Positions 23,853 to 36,512 of a stretch of 64,000 bases of DNA are shown here, piece by piece; the first letter of the stretch is position 1; each line of letters begins with the position of its first letter. The notes beneath the pieces were generated by a model. That model saw nothing but the letters and a program-made list of their open reading frames with translations. It did not search any database and was not told the origin of the DNA. The DNA is from Sorghum bicolor (lineage: Eukaryota; Streptophyta; Magnoliopsida; Poales; Poaceae): the NCBI RefSeq assembly GCF_000003195.3, contig NC_012877.2:14315344-14379343 (forward strand), read 5' to 3'. The translations under genes were made by a program, and so were the position numbers.

Positions 23853-26023
23853 TGTTTGATGGATTTTTGGTTATATTAAAATCCGTATGTTCCCTGTAGA
23901 AGAGCGTACTTGAGAATACATAGAAGAGGAAGATATATACGGGAGATATATGTGTTTCTCTCGTGTACGCATACAAAGAAGCTAATAGTTAGCTTCTACG
24001 TGCTACAGTCCTATGCATGCACGTAGAGATGCCGGCAACATGTGCAAATAAAGCAAGCTAACAGCTCTAGTCGTAATGTGTACATGCACCCGTATACGCC
24101 CGGAACTGGCTGTAGAGTTCGTGCGTGCGCCGATCCGTGTCATGTATTTTTGTACGATTGTAAACCAACCAAGTCTGCACGACGAGGCGCGACTCGGTAC
24201 ATGATCTGGAATATTCTAGAACCCTTTCTGGTATGTACGACCAACGAATACGCGGATCATGAGCTAACTGGAGTTTAGCCATGTGATCGTGTGTGCTAAG
24301 GGGAAAGGTAAAGGAGCGTGTGCACGTTTGTTCACGTGTGCAAGAAAGAAGCTAGCGACCAAAGTATATGCATAAACGATAGCCTGCATGTGTATGTATA
24401 TACGAGTATATGCGTGTGAGGATGAAGCTCGCCGTTTGGCTCTACGTACTACATGCGTGCACATACACGTACTAGATATACGTATCATTGTGTGGGCCAC
24501 ATTAGCAGAGCTCACAAGAATCAGTTAGCGTGGCGAATTTGGATCAGCATCATACAAGTATTGGTCCTTCTAGAAGCCGGAAGGATAACTATCAAACCCA
24601 GAGTCCTACACGAATGAGCGTCGGCTAGCAACAAGATCTCCGCATATCTCTCGACGCCCAACAACTTTCTGGCGGCGCGTGTGTGCGGCCAGGGATCCAA
24701 ACGCTACCCTAGCTACTGCCTATATAAAGGAGCCCCAGGACCCTGGAGGGAGGAGGACTTTTTGGCATTCACGCGCCGCCCGGCTGCTCATCAGCAAGAA
24801 GCGCGTGCTCGTGAGGATAATCACGATCCCCATCCATAGTTCACGAAGGGCTGCCAGACTGCTTGCGCGCTCGGCCGTCGGCAAGGAGGGTATACGTACG
24901 TCTTCATCTCCATCTGAGAGGACTAGCAAACAACAGGAGATGTCATCGTCCACGACATCCATGGGTAAGAAATTAATCTAGTCAATCTAGTATTGTTTCT
25001 TTCAATCTTTGCATATCAGTATCTACATCGGCCGGCGTCAAGGCTGGCTGACGACTGGATGACGCGGCTGCCGAGTGTACACTGGCGGACGTTAAAGCCT
25101 GGAAGATGAGCTCGATACGACCACCCTCTGTGCGTGCGTATAGCTGTCGGCCAAGTCACGACGGCGGCGGCGAGGCACATGCCATACGTGCACCGTTAGC
25201 ATATGTATATGTGCAACGATTCAGAAGACATGCAAGTGCAAGAAGCAAACACGCTCGAGCGGGTGTATGTGTGGATATATATGTTCTGGCTATGCATGCA
25301 TCTACACATGTACGTGCAAGCAAAGAACAGGTACAGGCTGCCAGGACCTCGGCGCCGTGATGTGGTTGTGTACATGTACATGCGCACATATACAAGCTAT
25401 GCATCCACGTACGATGAAGATTCAAGCAAGGCGACGTACAAGTCTTCATCCACTACTTCAACAACTCCACGCGATCAAGCTCATGACGTACCACGACGAC
25501 GCTGGCGAGGAAGTCCGAGGCGATTCAAGCGACACCAACCATGCAAGTGCGATTATGATGACACCACGCAAAGTTCGACACTGACAAGGCGAACGACGCA
25601 GGCGGGCATGGCTGATATTCCAGTCATGTTGTACCGGCTCATGGACCGACGAGGCCCTCACGCCAACGCCACCTACATCTACACCAACACCACGCATGGA
25701 GAAGTGAAGCGAAGATCGACGACGACGACCACAACAGCTTAATCGGAGGTACTCTGCGAGTCAGCTCGCGGGGGTAATTAACTGGGAGCCTTCCGAGGCC
25801 TCAGGAACCATGAAGACCACATCGCCTTTGTCAGATTGCTGCTAGCAAGTTGTGTAGCGCGCATTAGGAATTTGTATTTATTAAACCTGATGGTTAATAA
25901 AAGTGCATGTTCCTGTCCTATATTTATTTTTATTATTTCATTTTGTGTACTTTAGTACACTGGCACGCCCGCACTCTTCCCACACGAGAAGCCGCTTCAG
26001 GCGGATTTTCTGGTGTCCAAACA
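23853..26023 (+). repeat. TE-A 3' LTR
   Basis: 2171 bp, the same length as the 5' LTR. Two substitutions were found by eye against it. It is followed at once by ATTAA and the continuation of the LINE. Confidence 0.95.
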
Positions 26024-26534
26024 ATTAAATCTAATGTGGAATTCCCCCAAAGTAACATCCCCAATATCAAACACTTGGAGATTAACTCCTATAAGGATCC
26101 CCTAGATTAATTGTCCTTTTGGAGAAGTCCAGTTCCAAAAAAAGTCTTTACCACTGCAAAAGTGGTTGAAGTCAGTAGTTGAGAAATCATCTCTACGAGT
26201 CTCCAAGATTGCAATGAAATCTAGCTGAGAATCACTACTTGTATCTTTCAAGAATTTATATTTAGCCAAGTCTCTAAGATCTCTGCTATTCCAAAATAAA
26301 CCTTTCATTTGCAAAGCTGTTTTTTTATTGAGAAAAAGCTGGAATAGTTAGTTTATTTTTCTTTGAATGCCTCTTCTTTTTTGACATAGTATGCCATTCA
26401 CCTCCAGTATGACTGACATCTTTGTCCACGTCATCTTCAAAAATGCCACTACATAAGTGACCCAGAGTGGGGTATTCTATTTTATTATTTTCTTCTTCAT
26501 CAGACTCTTCTAAAGGCTCATTCTCAATGGGTTT
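26024..26534 (-). pseudogene. LINE, 5' part: end of ORF1 and start of endonuclease
   Basis: Second piece of the LINE at 2380-5803. Reading leftwards, 26534-26335 is the end of ORF1 (acidic, then GGEWHTMSKKKRHSKK, with a stop near 26333). 26314-26104 is the endonuclease start (KGLFWNSRDLRDLAKYKFL, then LDFIAILETRR and GKDFFWNW), typical of plant L1 ORF2. A TAG at 26104-26102 interrupts the endonuclease, after which the frame goes on to the TE-A insertion point. The rest of ORF1 is not visible, because TE-B's LTR starts at 26535. Confidence 0.85.
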
Positions 26535-27363
26535 TGTTGATGCAAAAGTGGATCTGCAAACACAAAGGGCTAATATCCGATCCGATATCCAAGACGTGCC
26601 AATCGATTTGTCCTGTTAATCGACAAGGATGATAACTCAAGTACTTTGGTCCCAACAACAGCGATGCGCCCGGAAGTTACGGCCAAGAGGTACTCACATG
26701 GAACTCGAGGATCTCGCCGAGGGTTGCATTAGAGCAATGCAACTCGCCGAATCGATGAGAACTCATAAAAAAATATGCAAGTTGACGAAATCATCGAAAA
26801 GTATGTAGATGCAAAAGTAGGAGTAAACTTGGATTTGATATTGATTGAATCTCCTATTACATTGCCCCTCGGCCTATATTTATACCCTATCCTAAAGAGT
26901 TGCAACCAAATACGACTAGGATCCGATTCTAAGACAAAACAGGACTCTTACATAAGGCATACTCTAACAAATATAGAAAATAGAAAATAACATCTATCTA
27001 CTTTCGTGTCCGCCTCAACCACAATGAAATCTTCATCGGCTCCTGCTCCATCGGCATACTTCCTCTCATCATAGGCTTCACCGGTAGTAGTCTTCGTTTC
27101 TCCCTTCATCGACATCGGCAATGCACCATTATAAGCAATAGTTTTCAAATTGCCATCGGCAAACGCCATCTCCGATCTCACTGATCAACACTTCTGAATT
27201 TAAGTTGAAAGACAATCCTTCCATTGACCATCACCTCTCATTGGAACTAATTTCCATCAGCTGCTCTTCATTGGCATCTTTCTGTTAGTATAATGCAACA
27301 ACTTTCCCACTGCCGATTAGTCCATTTTGATTATCTTGACACGTGCCAAAAGCGGTGTCAACA
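26535..27363 (-). repeat. TE-B 3' LTR, 829 bp
   Basis: On the minus strand it starts TGTTGACACCGC at 27363 and ends CATCAACA at 26535, with the terminal inverted words TGTTGA/TCAACA. A minus-strand TATAAATA lies at 26884-26877 (context GGGTATAAATATAGG), a good promoter box. No second LTR of this family is seen in the window. Confidence 0.8.
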
Positions 27364-27381
27364 CATGCCCCCCAATTTTGG
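27364..27381 (-). other. TE-B polypurine tract
   Basis: On the minus strand CCAAAATTGGGGGGCATG lies directly before the LTR start, fixing the orientation of TE-B. Confidence 0.7.
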
Positions 27382-27780
27382 AGTATAAAATCATTAATGC
27401 TCCAAAATTTACTCTAGATAATGATTGCCTTCATATAATTATCTCCATGACAAAATTTGTTGCAGAATCTAGTTAAACCAGCTTTGATCCTTGTGCCCCA
27501 ATAAACATTGCACAATCTCCAACCATCCTTGTCTCAATTATGGCATGAATATAAAGGCAACCACTCATCGATAATGATCTAATACCATAGCACACTGTCG
27601 ATCCCGGTATTAAAATATTTCATACACCAGAATATCCTCCAAATCATGATTACTTGCCATCAAATCATCCATACAATCCCTTGATTGTCATGCGAACAGT
27701 TAACATATCCATCTGAACAACCTCGACTTTTACACGCGCGGTAGAGAGATAAGTCCAGAATGCCCTTGCTCTATTTAGCC

Positions 27781-27788
27781 TATAAATA
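27781..27788 (+). promoter_or_regulatory. TATA box of the TE-B antisense gene
   Basis: TATAAATA, 160 bp before the ATG at 27948, on the strand opposite to TE-B pol. Confidence 0.6.
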
Positions 27789-27947
27789 CATTTCCCTCAG
27801 ATACATTTCTTCTACCTCACCATCCCAATCTAAAACCTACTCTCTCGAGCGGCAATCTTGTCGAGCAACCGCACGACCTCAACGGGCGAGAACTCCCTTC
27901 AACGGCAACCCCAAATCCTCGGCCTCTCCTCCATCCTACTCGGAGTA

Positions 27948-30868
27948 ATGGCGATCAACTTCAATGTCCCTGCGGTCAGTTTTATACCCATCTTCTTTCA
28001 CTGCAATCCCTTTTACTTTTTCAAGTTCATATATTTAGTGATTTTCTTTTTCTTTTCTTCCATCCTTTTGATCTTTCAAACTTAGGATCAGAGCAACAAA
28101 TTAGTTATTCCAACCGATCAACTGCACATCCAATGCCTAGGTCCGATGGGTGACCCAGATCCAACCGATCTGATTAATGTAGAAACCAACAGAATCCCAT
28201 TCAGAGCTTAGAATTTCTCTCTAGATCTGTGGAAAGACATCTTCTGATCTTGGCCAGAAACCACCAAGGGATGGAAAGATTGGTATCTGAGGGTCAATAG
28301 ATCGAATGAAGTATACTGGGCAGAACGGAAACTAGACCAATGTATGAGGCTATCCATTGCCGATATACAGAAGAACGAGTCGATGATGATAGCGGCCACT
28401 TACTTTTGGTCAGACACCACTAATACTTTCATGTTTGGACTTCTGCTTGGCGAGCCCATCGGCAATCTAGGAGGTCCGTGGTGGTTTGTCAACATGTGGC
28501 TAAATGCTCACATGCACAAATGTCTACAGTGGGACTTTTTTGCTCATCAGTTTCCTCGAGATATAGCCGAAGATTATGAGCTTGAGGATGAGGAATCAGC
28601 AACACGCTCACCCCTCAATTTCAGCGAGGCCATAATAGTGCTTCCCGGAATAGAAGCCAATGAGGACTAGATCGGCAGGTTCTTCCAAACCTTCTACAAC
28701 TATCTCTCTCATGAACATTGGGCCTGGATGCCTTACATTGATACTGAATCCAGATTCCCTCTTCTCTTCAACCGTGCCGATGAGGCTCTCAACAAGGATA
28801 ACAACCTCATGATGGCTATTATTACTCCCCAGGTGATTCCAGTGAACACATTTAATAGTAGGAAGAATACTAGCATCACTTATGAGTTCTATAACCCATC
28901 AGCGGTAGCTCGTCAATTAGCCTTTGGACAACTGCCGATCAAGCTCTGCTATGCCGACATAATTAGGCCAAGAGAAGTAATCACCAGCGGACTAGACTGG
29001 GACAAGGTAGTTCAACTCCCCCCTAATGTCGACACTTTGTATGTCGACCTATCCACCTAGGTGCCGACCTCGTTCATCACAGAATCAAACAAGTCATGGT
29101 GGCAAGAATGGAGAGGACAACTATTTGCAGCATCGGCTCATACATATCGACATATGATCGACCCTGAGCACATCGTTCCCGATGATGCAGTAAGCTATTG
29201 ACACTAGTTTTTTCTTCAGCCTTAATTCCATCGGCAACTAACTTTTCTGTCGACAGGTCGATGATCCAGTACCTACCGTAAGCAAGGGTGGGAGAATTTT
29301 TGACCTTCAACCCGTGTCTCCGATTTCACCGTTCGGTCATGATGCTCCCACTTTAACTACTTTGACTCATCAGGGAGCCTGTCCTAGGAAAACCACCACC
29401 AAGTGCCCAAAAGCCACTCCATCGGTTGCTGCTGCAACTCTAGTAAAAGCGTTCAAGGTAACAATTTTGCTTACTTCAACCTATGCCGATCTCAAACTGT
29501 ACTGTCATTATCTTTCTAGGGCATCACAACTGCGACCGAGGCGTCATCGGCTACCCCTCCTGCACCAGATACCATCATCCTTGATGAGCATTCAGAGGTA
29601 CTTTCTTGGCTTCACATTTAACTTATCAAACATCATGCCTTACATCTGTTTTGTAGCAACAAACTGATGCATCGGCAAGAGTTTTGGACGTTCAACCAAC
29701 AAGTGCCGATGCCCCTAGCGTGCAGCCGCCAAAGCTCAATCTAAGCGGAAGGCTCCAACTAGCACCAAGGCTTAGCCAAAGCTGCAAAAAGCTGTACTGT
29801 CTTCACCACTCCAGCCGGCACCTCTAAGCCAACCTGAACCGGCCAATGCACCCGAGCAGATGATTGATCCATCCGAACAAGGCACGTCATCGGTCGTTGC
29901 ACCTAAACAAACCATTATTGCATCTACACAAGCTACGCCATCGGTCGTTGTATTTCAAGAGTTTACTATCAATAAATCTGCAAAGAAATTGCCATTAACC
30001 CCAACTCTGCAGCTGAAGACATTCCATCAGCAGGCCCAGCCGATCAAGGCGTACTCCAGGCCGCTCCTTCCAGCCAAAGGCAAGAAATTGCCTTGAAACA
30101 ATTAAGTCAACTGGTATAGCCGATCTACACTATATATACTTGCTCTCAATTGACCCTCTTTCCCCTTTTTTAGGAACAAGACTCTCCCAACAGTCTGTTC
30201 TCCTTTGCCATTGACATCTCTGATGATGAAGGAGAAGAAGCAAGCTCTACACTAGCACTAGGAACAGTATTGGCAGAGGTCAGGTCTAAGCTGGAGACTT
30301 TGTTGAATTTATTGCAACAAGACATGGCTCAGTTGGTAGATGACTCAGAACCTACGAAGATGATCATCAAAAAAGTCCACGGTCAAGTCCCTACCAACAT
30401 CAAAGAAGCTTTCTTTCAGGCAGTACACTTAGAAAGTCGCCAGCTTCAGTATCAAAAGGCTACTCAATGTATTGTTGACAGGGCTGCCCAAGCCCGCTTA
30501 AAGAAGAGATGCTGCAACTGAAACATACCGCTGATGAGAAACACAAGAGCATCGGCAGTTTACAGACCTCAGGTGCCGAATTAAAGCAAAAGATCTCAGA
30601 TTTGTCGGCAAGGAAAGAAGTTCTACCTGCTGAACTAAAGGAAGTCAAAGAAGTGCTAAGTCATGCCGAACACGAAGAAAGTCAGCTGCTCGATGCCATC
30701 AAAACCCTTCAATAGGAGAGAGATGCTCAAGCCCGTAAAGCCCTAGCAATGAAGAAGAGGGTCAAGCCAGTTGAGGGCTCTGCCGATGAAGATACTAAGG
30801 AGATAGAGGAAGCCGACCAGATTTGCCTGCGTGCGATATCGGCTATCCAATCTTTATTAAATTTGTAA
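27948..30868 (+). pseudogene. TE-B antisense gene: plant-mobile-domain-like plus coiled coil
   Basis: A multi-exon gene running against TE-B pol. Exon 1 is 27948-27974 (ATG); the main exon is 28086-29189; then 29257-29457, 29520-29597 and a decayed tail to TAA at 30868. Introns are GT-AG (27975-28085, 29190-29256, 29458-29519, 29598-29656), all phase 0. The main exon has the look of the plant mobile domain (aminotransferase-like family): WKDWYLRVNRSNEVYW, TNTFMFGLLLGEPIG, GPWWFVNMWL and PSAVARQLAFGQLP. That domain is known both from host MAIN/MAIL proteins and from gypsy and MULE elements. The tail (about 30270-30868) is a coiled coil. In-frame stops TAG 28209, TGA 28245, TAG 28668 and TAG 29058, plus a later frameshift, make it a pseudogene. 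The domain call is by eye. Confidence 0.65.
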
Positions 30869-30959
30869 ACTTCTTTATCGACAGTGTGTTGCATCGGTGC
30901 TTTTGAGAAACATTGACACTTTTGTCCATCCGATAGGATTGTTATCGGCATTTATACTC

Positions 30960-33900
30960 TTATGCATGCATCCAAATACTAGGGTAATATTTCTTCAAAT
31001 ATTTTATATTTAATGCTCTGGGAAATACAACCCCTTCGAGTGTTTCTAAAAAATACGCGTTGCCAGGAGCAGATCGACTTATCCGATAAGGACCTTCCCA
31101 ATTAGGAGACCACTTATCAGACTTTGAACTTTTAGTCCCAATTGGTAGAATCAATTTCCAAACCAACTCCCCATCGGCAAACTCTTTTACTTTCACCTTT
31201 TTGTCATACCACCTAGCTATTCTCCTTTTATTTTCTTCGATACTAACCAAAGCCCTCAATCGATGAGCCGCTAAATCTTCTAACTCATCTTTCATCAGAG
31301 TATCATAGTCATCGGTTGCTAATTGATATTGAGAAAATATCCATCTAGAGCAAGTTTTAATTTCCCAAGGTAGTACTGCATTGTGTCTGTATACTAACTG
31401 GTAGGGCGATACATTGGTTGCACCATGACATGCCATCCAATATGACCACAGAGTTTCGTTTAGTACCATATGCCACTGCCTAAGATTTTCTTCAATCTTA
31501 CGCTTAATGAGTTTGATAATTCCTTTTTTAGAAGCTTCGGCCTAAGCATTAGCTTGAGCATAATAAGGAGAACAATTTAAAACTTTAATCCCCATACCGA
31601 TAGCAAACTCATCAAATTCTCCCGATGTAAACATAGTACCCTGATCGGTAGTGATAGTTTGAGGAATACCAAATCGGTAAACAATATGCTTTTTCATAAA
31701 ATCAATCATATTGGCCGATATCACCTTTTTCAAAAGAATTGCTTCAACCCATTTGGTGAAATAATCGGTAGTAACAAGTATAAATTTATGCCCTTTGCTC
31801 GATGGCAGATAAATTTGACCGATGAGATCGATAGCCCATCCCTAGAACGACCAAGGGTTAATGATAGAATTCATTGCTGATGCAGGCGCTCTTTGAACAT
31901 TGCCAAACTTTTGACACTCCTGTCATCCTTTAAAGTATTTAAAGTAATCTTCAAGAATAGTTGGCCAAGAATATCCATTTCTCCTGATCATCCACTTCAT
32001 CTTGAAAGCTGACTGATGTGCTCCACACACCCCTTCATGGATTTCTCCCATCAAGCTTTTCAATTCATTATTGCTAAGACATTTGAGTAAAACTCCATCC
32101 AAAGTTCGATAATATAATTCATCATCGAGGAGCACATACTTAGTAGCTTAAAATCTCACACGCCTTTCAACTTTTTTGGATGGGTCCCTTAAATAATCAG
32201 CACTCTCTGTTCTCCAGTCATCGGCATCAACTATCGATGTTAACACATCTTGGATAGGCTGATACCCTGAGGCATGCTGAGCTAGCTGATTAGCTTCTTC
32301 ATTATGCAATCGGGGAATATGCTCAAGATGAAAATCGTTAAACTCTTTCAATAATTGCAAGCATATTTCATAGTACGAGATTAAAAATTCACTTCGGCAC
32401 TCATAATTCCCAATCAACTGATTTATAACCAGCATGGAATCACCGAAGATCTCCACGGCATCGACACGTATTTCTCTAAGTAATTCCAATCCCTTCACCA
32501 AAGCTTGATACTCAGTCTGATTGTTTGTCGATGTAGCAACAATCGGCAATGAGAACTCATACTTCCTTCCTCGGAGCGAAATTAACACAATGCTGATACC
32601 TGCTCCTTCACCATAGGTAGACCCATCAAAGAAGAGTGTCCAGGGGCAACTTCCAAAGACTTCACTGTATTGCAATGTTGAGTAACAAAATCAGCCATAA
32701 TTTTCCCCTTTACTGCTTTGGCCGATTCGTAATGTAGGTCAAATTCTGATAACGCTAAAATCCACTTGCCGATTCTCCCACTTAAAATTGGCATTGACAA
32801 CATGTATTTGACCACATCGTCCTTACATACGATAGTGCATTCGGCCAATAGCAAATAATGTCTCAACTTAATACAAGAAAAGTATAAACATAAGCATCAT
32901 TTCTCAATGGCCGAATATCTTGTCTCAGCATACACCAATCTTCTACTCAGATAATAAATAACACACTCTTTCCCTTCAAACTCTTGAATAAGAGCTGAAC
33001 CGATAACAGTGTCATTGGTCGACAAATACAATCTGAAGGGCTTTCTGTGTTGAGGCAGAACTAATATCGGAGGGGTTTGTCAAATATTTCTTAATTTCCT
33101 CCAGGGCTAGCTGTTGCTCAGTTCCCCATACAAATTCTTGATCAGCTTTCAATTTAAGCAATGGACTAAAAGCTTTGATATTGCCTCATAGATTAGATAT
33201 AAACCTTCTAATGAAATTAATTTTGCCGATCAAAGATTGTTGTTCAGTTTTATCAGCAGGAGCTACTACTTTATTAATTGCATCAATAGACCTCCTACTG
33301 ATTTCAATTCCTCGCTGATGTACCATAAAACCCAAGAATTGACCTGCTGATACACCAAATGCACATTTGTTAGGATTCATTTTCAAACCATGCTTCCTTG
33401 TGCACTCAAGTATCTTTCGTAGATCGGCCAGATGTTTCACAAAATCCTCGGACTTAACCACCACATCATCAATGTAGATCTCCACCAACGTGCCGATGAA
33501 TTCATGAAAAATAAAATTCATGGCTCTGTGATAAGTAGCACCGGTATTTTTCAAACCAAAAGTCATGACTATCCATTCAAACAACCCAATATGACTTGGA
33601 CATCTAAAGATAGTCTTGGGAATATCTTCTTCAGCCATGAATATTTGATTATAACCTGCATTGCCATCCATAAAGATGATAATCCCATGCTAGCTGCAGC
33701 ATCGACTAACAAATCGGTAATAGGCATTGGATAGCCATCCATTGGCGTAGCCTTGTTGAGGTTCCTGAAATCAATACATATGCGAAGTTTTCTGTTTTTC
33801 TTGTAAACAGGAACAACATTGGAAATCCACTCTGCGTATCGACATTATCGAATAAACTTAGCTTCAATCAATTTAGTTATTTTGGCCTTAATATTAGGAA

Positions 33901-34860
33901 GAATATTAGGGTTGCATTGGCGTGCTGGCTGCTGATGTGGCCGAAATCCAGACATGATAGGTAACTGATGTTCAACTATCGATCGGTCTAACCCAGGCAT
34001 CTCGGTATAATCCCAAGCAAAGCATTCTTTATATTCCTTTAATAAATCAGTTAACTGTTGTTTACACTTGGAATCTAACTTAGCACTAATAAAAGTAGGC
34101 CTTGGCCTATCATCACTAACAATGTCTATTTCTATTAAATCATCAGCCGATGTATACCCCTGACCTAACTTTCCATCATCGGCAAACCTATCCATTAAAA
34201 CTCTTCTTCAGAACCGACTACTTGGATCAGTGTAATTTCATAATCGGCAACTCTGAGGAACTCCTTCTCCCAAACTTATCGTGACATGCACCTGGTCCGT
34301 TCATAAGTATCTGATTCTATCGATGCAATGATGTAAGAAGAATCACCAGAGACAACCTCAATTTTATCTCCAACCCATTGTACTAGGCATTGATGCATCA
34401 TAGAAGGAACACAACAATTGACATGAATCTAGTCCCTTCCTAAATGCAGATTGTATGCACCCTTACCATTAATGACAAAGAACGTTGTCGGCAAAGTTTT
34501 GCTACCGATGGTCAATTCAACGCATACTGCGCATTTAGCTGGTGATACATTGCCTTCAAAATCCTTTAGCATCATATCGGTTTTGGTCAAATCTTGATCT
34601 CCTTTGCCAAGTTTCTGATATATCACATAGGACATAGTATTAATTGCAGCTCCCCCATCAATGAGTATTTTAGACATTGGCTGCCCGTCAACTCTGCCTT
34701 TAACAAACAAAGCCTTGAGATGCTGTCTCTCATCATCGGTAGGTTTCTCAAAAACAACCATCATTGGATCTAGTGTCAAATGAGATATTTGATCAGAGAG
34801 AACAATTTCTTCTTCATCACTAGAAGGTGCGAGGAACTCTAGTGGCAACATGAATACCAT
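30960..34860 (-). pseudogene. TE-B protease and pol, decayed
   Basis: Reading leftwards: protease (34860-34429, with KILIDGGAAINTMS and the flap-side LHLGRD); RT (about 34195-33186, with CFAWDYTEMPGLDRS, FGLKNTGATYHRAM and active site YIDD); RNase H; a second RNase H (about 32640-32240, WTLFFDGSTYGEGAG); integrase zinc region (about 32050-31920, EIHEGVCGAHQS); integrase core (about 31740-31450, YRFGIPQTITTDQGTMF); and the integrase C-terminal part ending near 30960. A TAG at about 31542-31544 sits beside the catalytic Glu block. Frames change several times, so pol is dead. Its 3' end and that of the plus-strand gene face each other with about 90 bp between them. Confidence 0.85.
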
Positions 34861-34869
34861 ATTAACATC

Positions 34870-35520
34870 TGCTGATGAGCCCTAACCTTTGTATTCTAAC
34901 TGCTGCCGATTTTCAAGCCTTTTTCTAGAACTTTGCTCCCTGTACAAATCTTCCTGACACTCATGTTGCATCCTCCTCCTCTGTGTCTTTGTCAAGCCCT
35001 CAGGACACCATCGGGGAAGCTTAGTTTTCCAAACCGGCTGATAACAGGTTTCAGTCGATTCTACACGCAATGTATATTAGGATCCTTGTAGAATATTTAC
35101 TCATCGGGAACTCTTGCATTTGCCATTTCCTTAAGCTCTTCTTGATTTCTCAGAAAATAACCAACACGCTTACCAAGCCGTTCATGTACACTGAGCCTGC
35201 CCCCCAGCCGATCATGTACTGATGTTCTACCTCTGATCGGCCCATTAATGGACAAACAACGATTATTAGGCTGAAACCTCCTTTCTGACTGATTGGTCCA
35301 GTAGTAACCATTGCACTCAGGACAATTCTCAATAGTTGGCAATTTGATGCCTCTTTCCCAACAATATACGAAAAATGGGCGATCCCAATGATCTTTATGC
35401 TGATTCAAATCTTCCCGACGCCTCTCTTCCTGCTGTCGTCTATATCGGTCTTCACGTTGGCGCCAATTTTCCTGTTGTCTTCCTCCATGTTGTCATCGAT
35501 GAGTGATTACCACACCAGGT
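34870..35520 (-). pseudogene. TE-B gag, C-terminal part
   Basis: A Cys/His-containing segment (FFVYCWERGIKLPTIENCPE, then CNGYYWTNQ) with repeated SVHDRLGGR and SVHERLGKR phrases, as in the late gag of many grass Tat elements. It is followed near 35070-34880 by a Lys/Arg-rich part (KTQRRRMQHECQEDLYREQ). A stop at about 35497 and others break it. The N-terminal gag is lost at the junction with TE-C. Confidence 0.7.
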
Positions 35521-35529
35521 CGAGGAGGC

Positions 35530-36507
35530 CTTTTAGAACTGCTATTTTCCTCTAGTAAACCTTTTCCTTTTGCATCACCAGCAGTTATCTGATGTTGAGG
35601 GCCCACTGATGTGCCCTTCTCAGCCGTTTCCGATGCCAGTACCTTGGTTTTGCCCTTGGTATCCAACATGTTTAATTCCTTTTTGGAATGTTCTGCTTGC
35701 TTGGCGGGTTCCTCCTTCTGTTCGGCCTTTTTGGCCGACTTGCCTTTGTTGTACCTCCGGTGGGATTTGCCACGAGGTTTCTCCTCCGGTTTCGTGTCCT
35801 TCGGCTGCATGTTAATTTTATAGCCATTGAAAGGACATTTGATCCTCTTACCTGTGAACTGTAGATGGATCTAGCCAGACCCGACGTAGATGACGGCGTT
35901 CACAGTGTTCAGGAATGGCCGTCCCAGGATGACGGGGACGTTGATGTTTGACCCCATGTCGAGGATGACAAATGGTTTAACCAAGATGTCCTTAGCGACT
36001 CCCCCTAGGAACCGAATGGTTTGGTCCGCCATCTACAATATCATAAGGGTAGGGAGCAAAGCGCCCCCTAACAGATTTTCATAAATTACCTTGGACATGA
36101 TGTTGACGCTTGATCCAAGGTCGCAGAAGATGTTGTGGTCCGATCTCACAAGTGATGGTCGGCATGCCTAGGTCGTCCTTCTTTGTGATGAATGGGGGGA
36201 TCAAGGAGATATCCCCAAATTGAATGGACCAGAGGCTTACCATACTTTGTAGAGACTATTTTAATAGACTCAAGCGGGTCGTCAGGTTTCCCTGGGATCT
36301 TACCTTGCTCATATGATTGGACAGCTGTAGCTAATTGAGCAAACTGTGTTTCTAACATTTTATTAAAGCTCAATTGATTCCTAATGGCAGAACTAAAGGT
36401 GTCCATTTTCTCACTAAGGCTTTCTAGGATCTTGTCATTAGCCACAATTCTCTTATTGATACTATCATTAACTTTAGTTTGCCCTAGCACAAGATCTTTA
36501 AGAGAAG
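35530..36507 (-). pseudogene. TE-C (Athila-type): end of gag, protease and linker
   Basis: Continuation of the Athila gag that starts at 59420. From 36507 leftwards: GQTKVNDSINKRIVANDKIL, then ETQFAQLATAVQSYEQGKIP, the typical Athila late-gag block. Next comes the protease region (about 36110-35850, IRFLGGVAKDILVKPFVILD, then VPVILGRPFLNTVNAV) with stops inside. A Lys/Glu-rich linker (35810-35530) follows. RT, integrase and the 3' LTR of TE-C are missing. The join to TE-B lies in or after this linker and cannot be placed exactly. Confidence 0.7.
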
Positions 36508-36512
36508 GTTGG

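Larger units (their letters stand above)
5804..26023 (+). mobile_element. TE-A: 20.2 kb Tat-lineage Ty3/gypsy retrotransposon
   Basis: Complete structure: target duplication ATTAA (5799-5803 and 26024-26028), 2171-bp LTRs starting TGTTTGATGG and ending CCAAACA, a primer site, gag-pro, pol, a long 3' region with an antisense gene, and a purine tract. Tat lineage is shown by the very long gag, the two RNase H-like domains, no chromodomain, and the long 3' region with a reverse-oriented ORF as reported for maize Grande-type elements. It sits in the LINE endonuclease. I could find only two differences between the LTRs (7240 A against 25289 G; 7533 C against 25582 T), so the insertion is young. 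Gag-pro is nevertheless broken by three stops and one frameshift. Confidence 0.93.
26535..35600 (-). mobile_element. TE-B: decayed Tat-lineage element, 5' end missing
   Basis: Minus-strand Ty3/gypsy element. Present are the 3' LTR at the left end, its purine tract, a plus-strand gene between pol and the LTR, decayed pol, protease and the last part of gag. The N-terminal gag, primer site and 5' LTR are absent. Somewhere between about 35.5 and 35.83 kb the sequence turns into Athila-type TE-C in the same orientation with no LTR between them. This fits a deletion or illegitimate recombination. Stops and indels in every coding part show an old copy. Confidence 0.8.
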
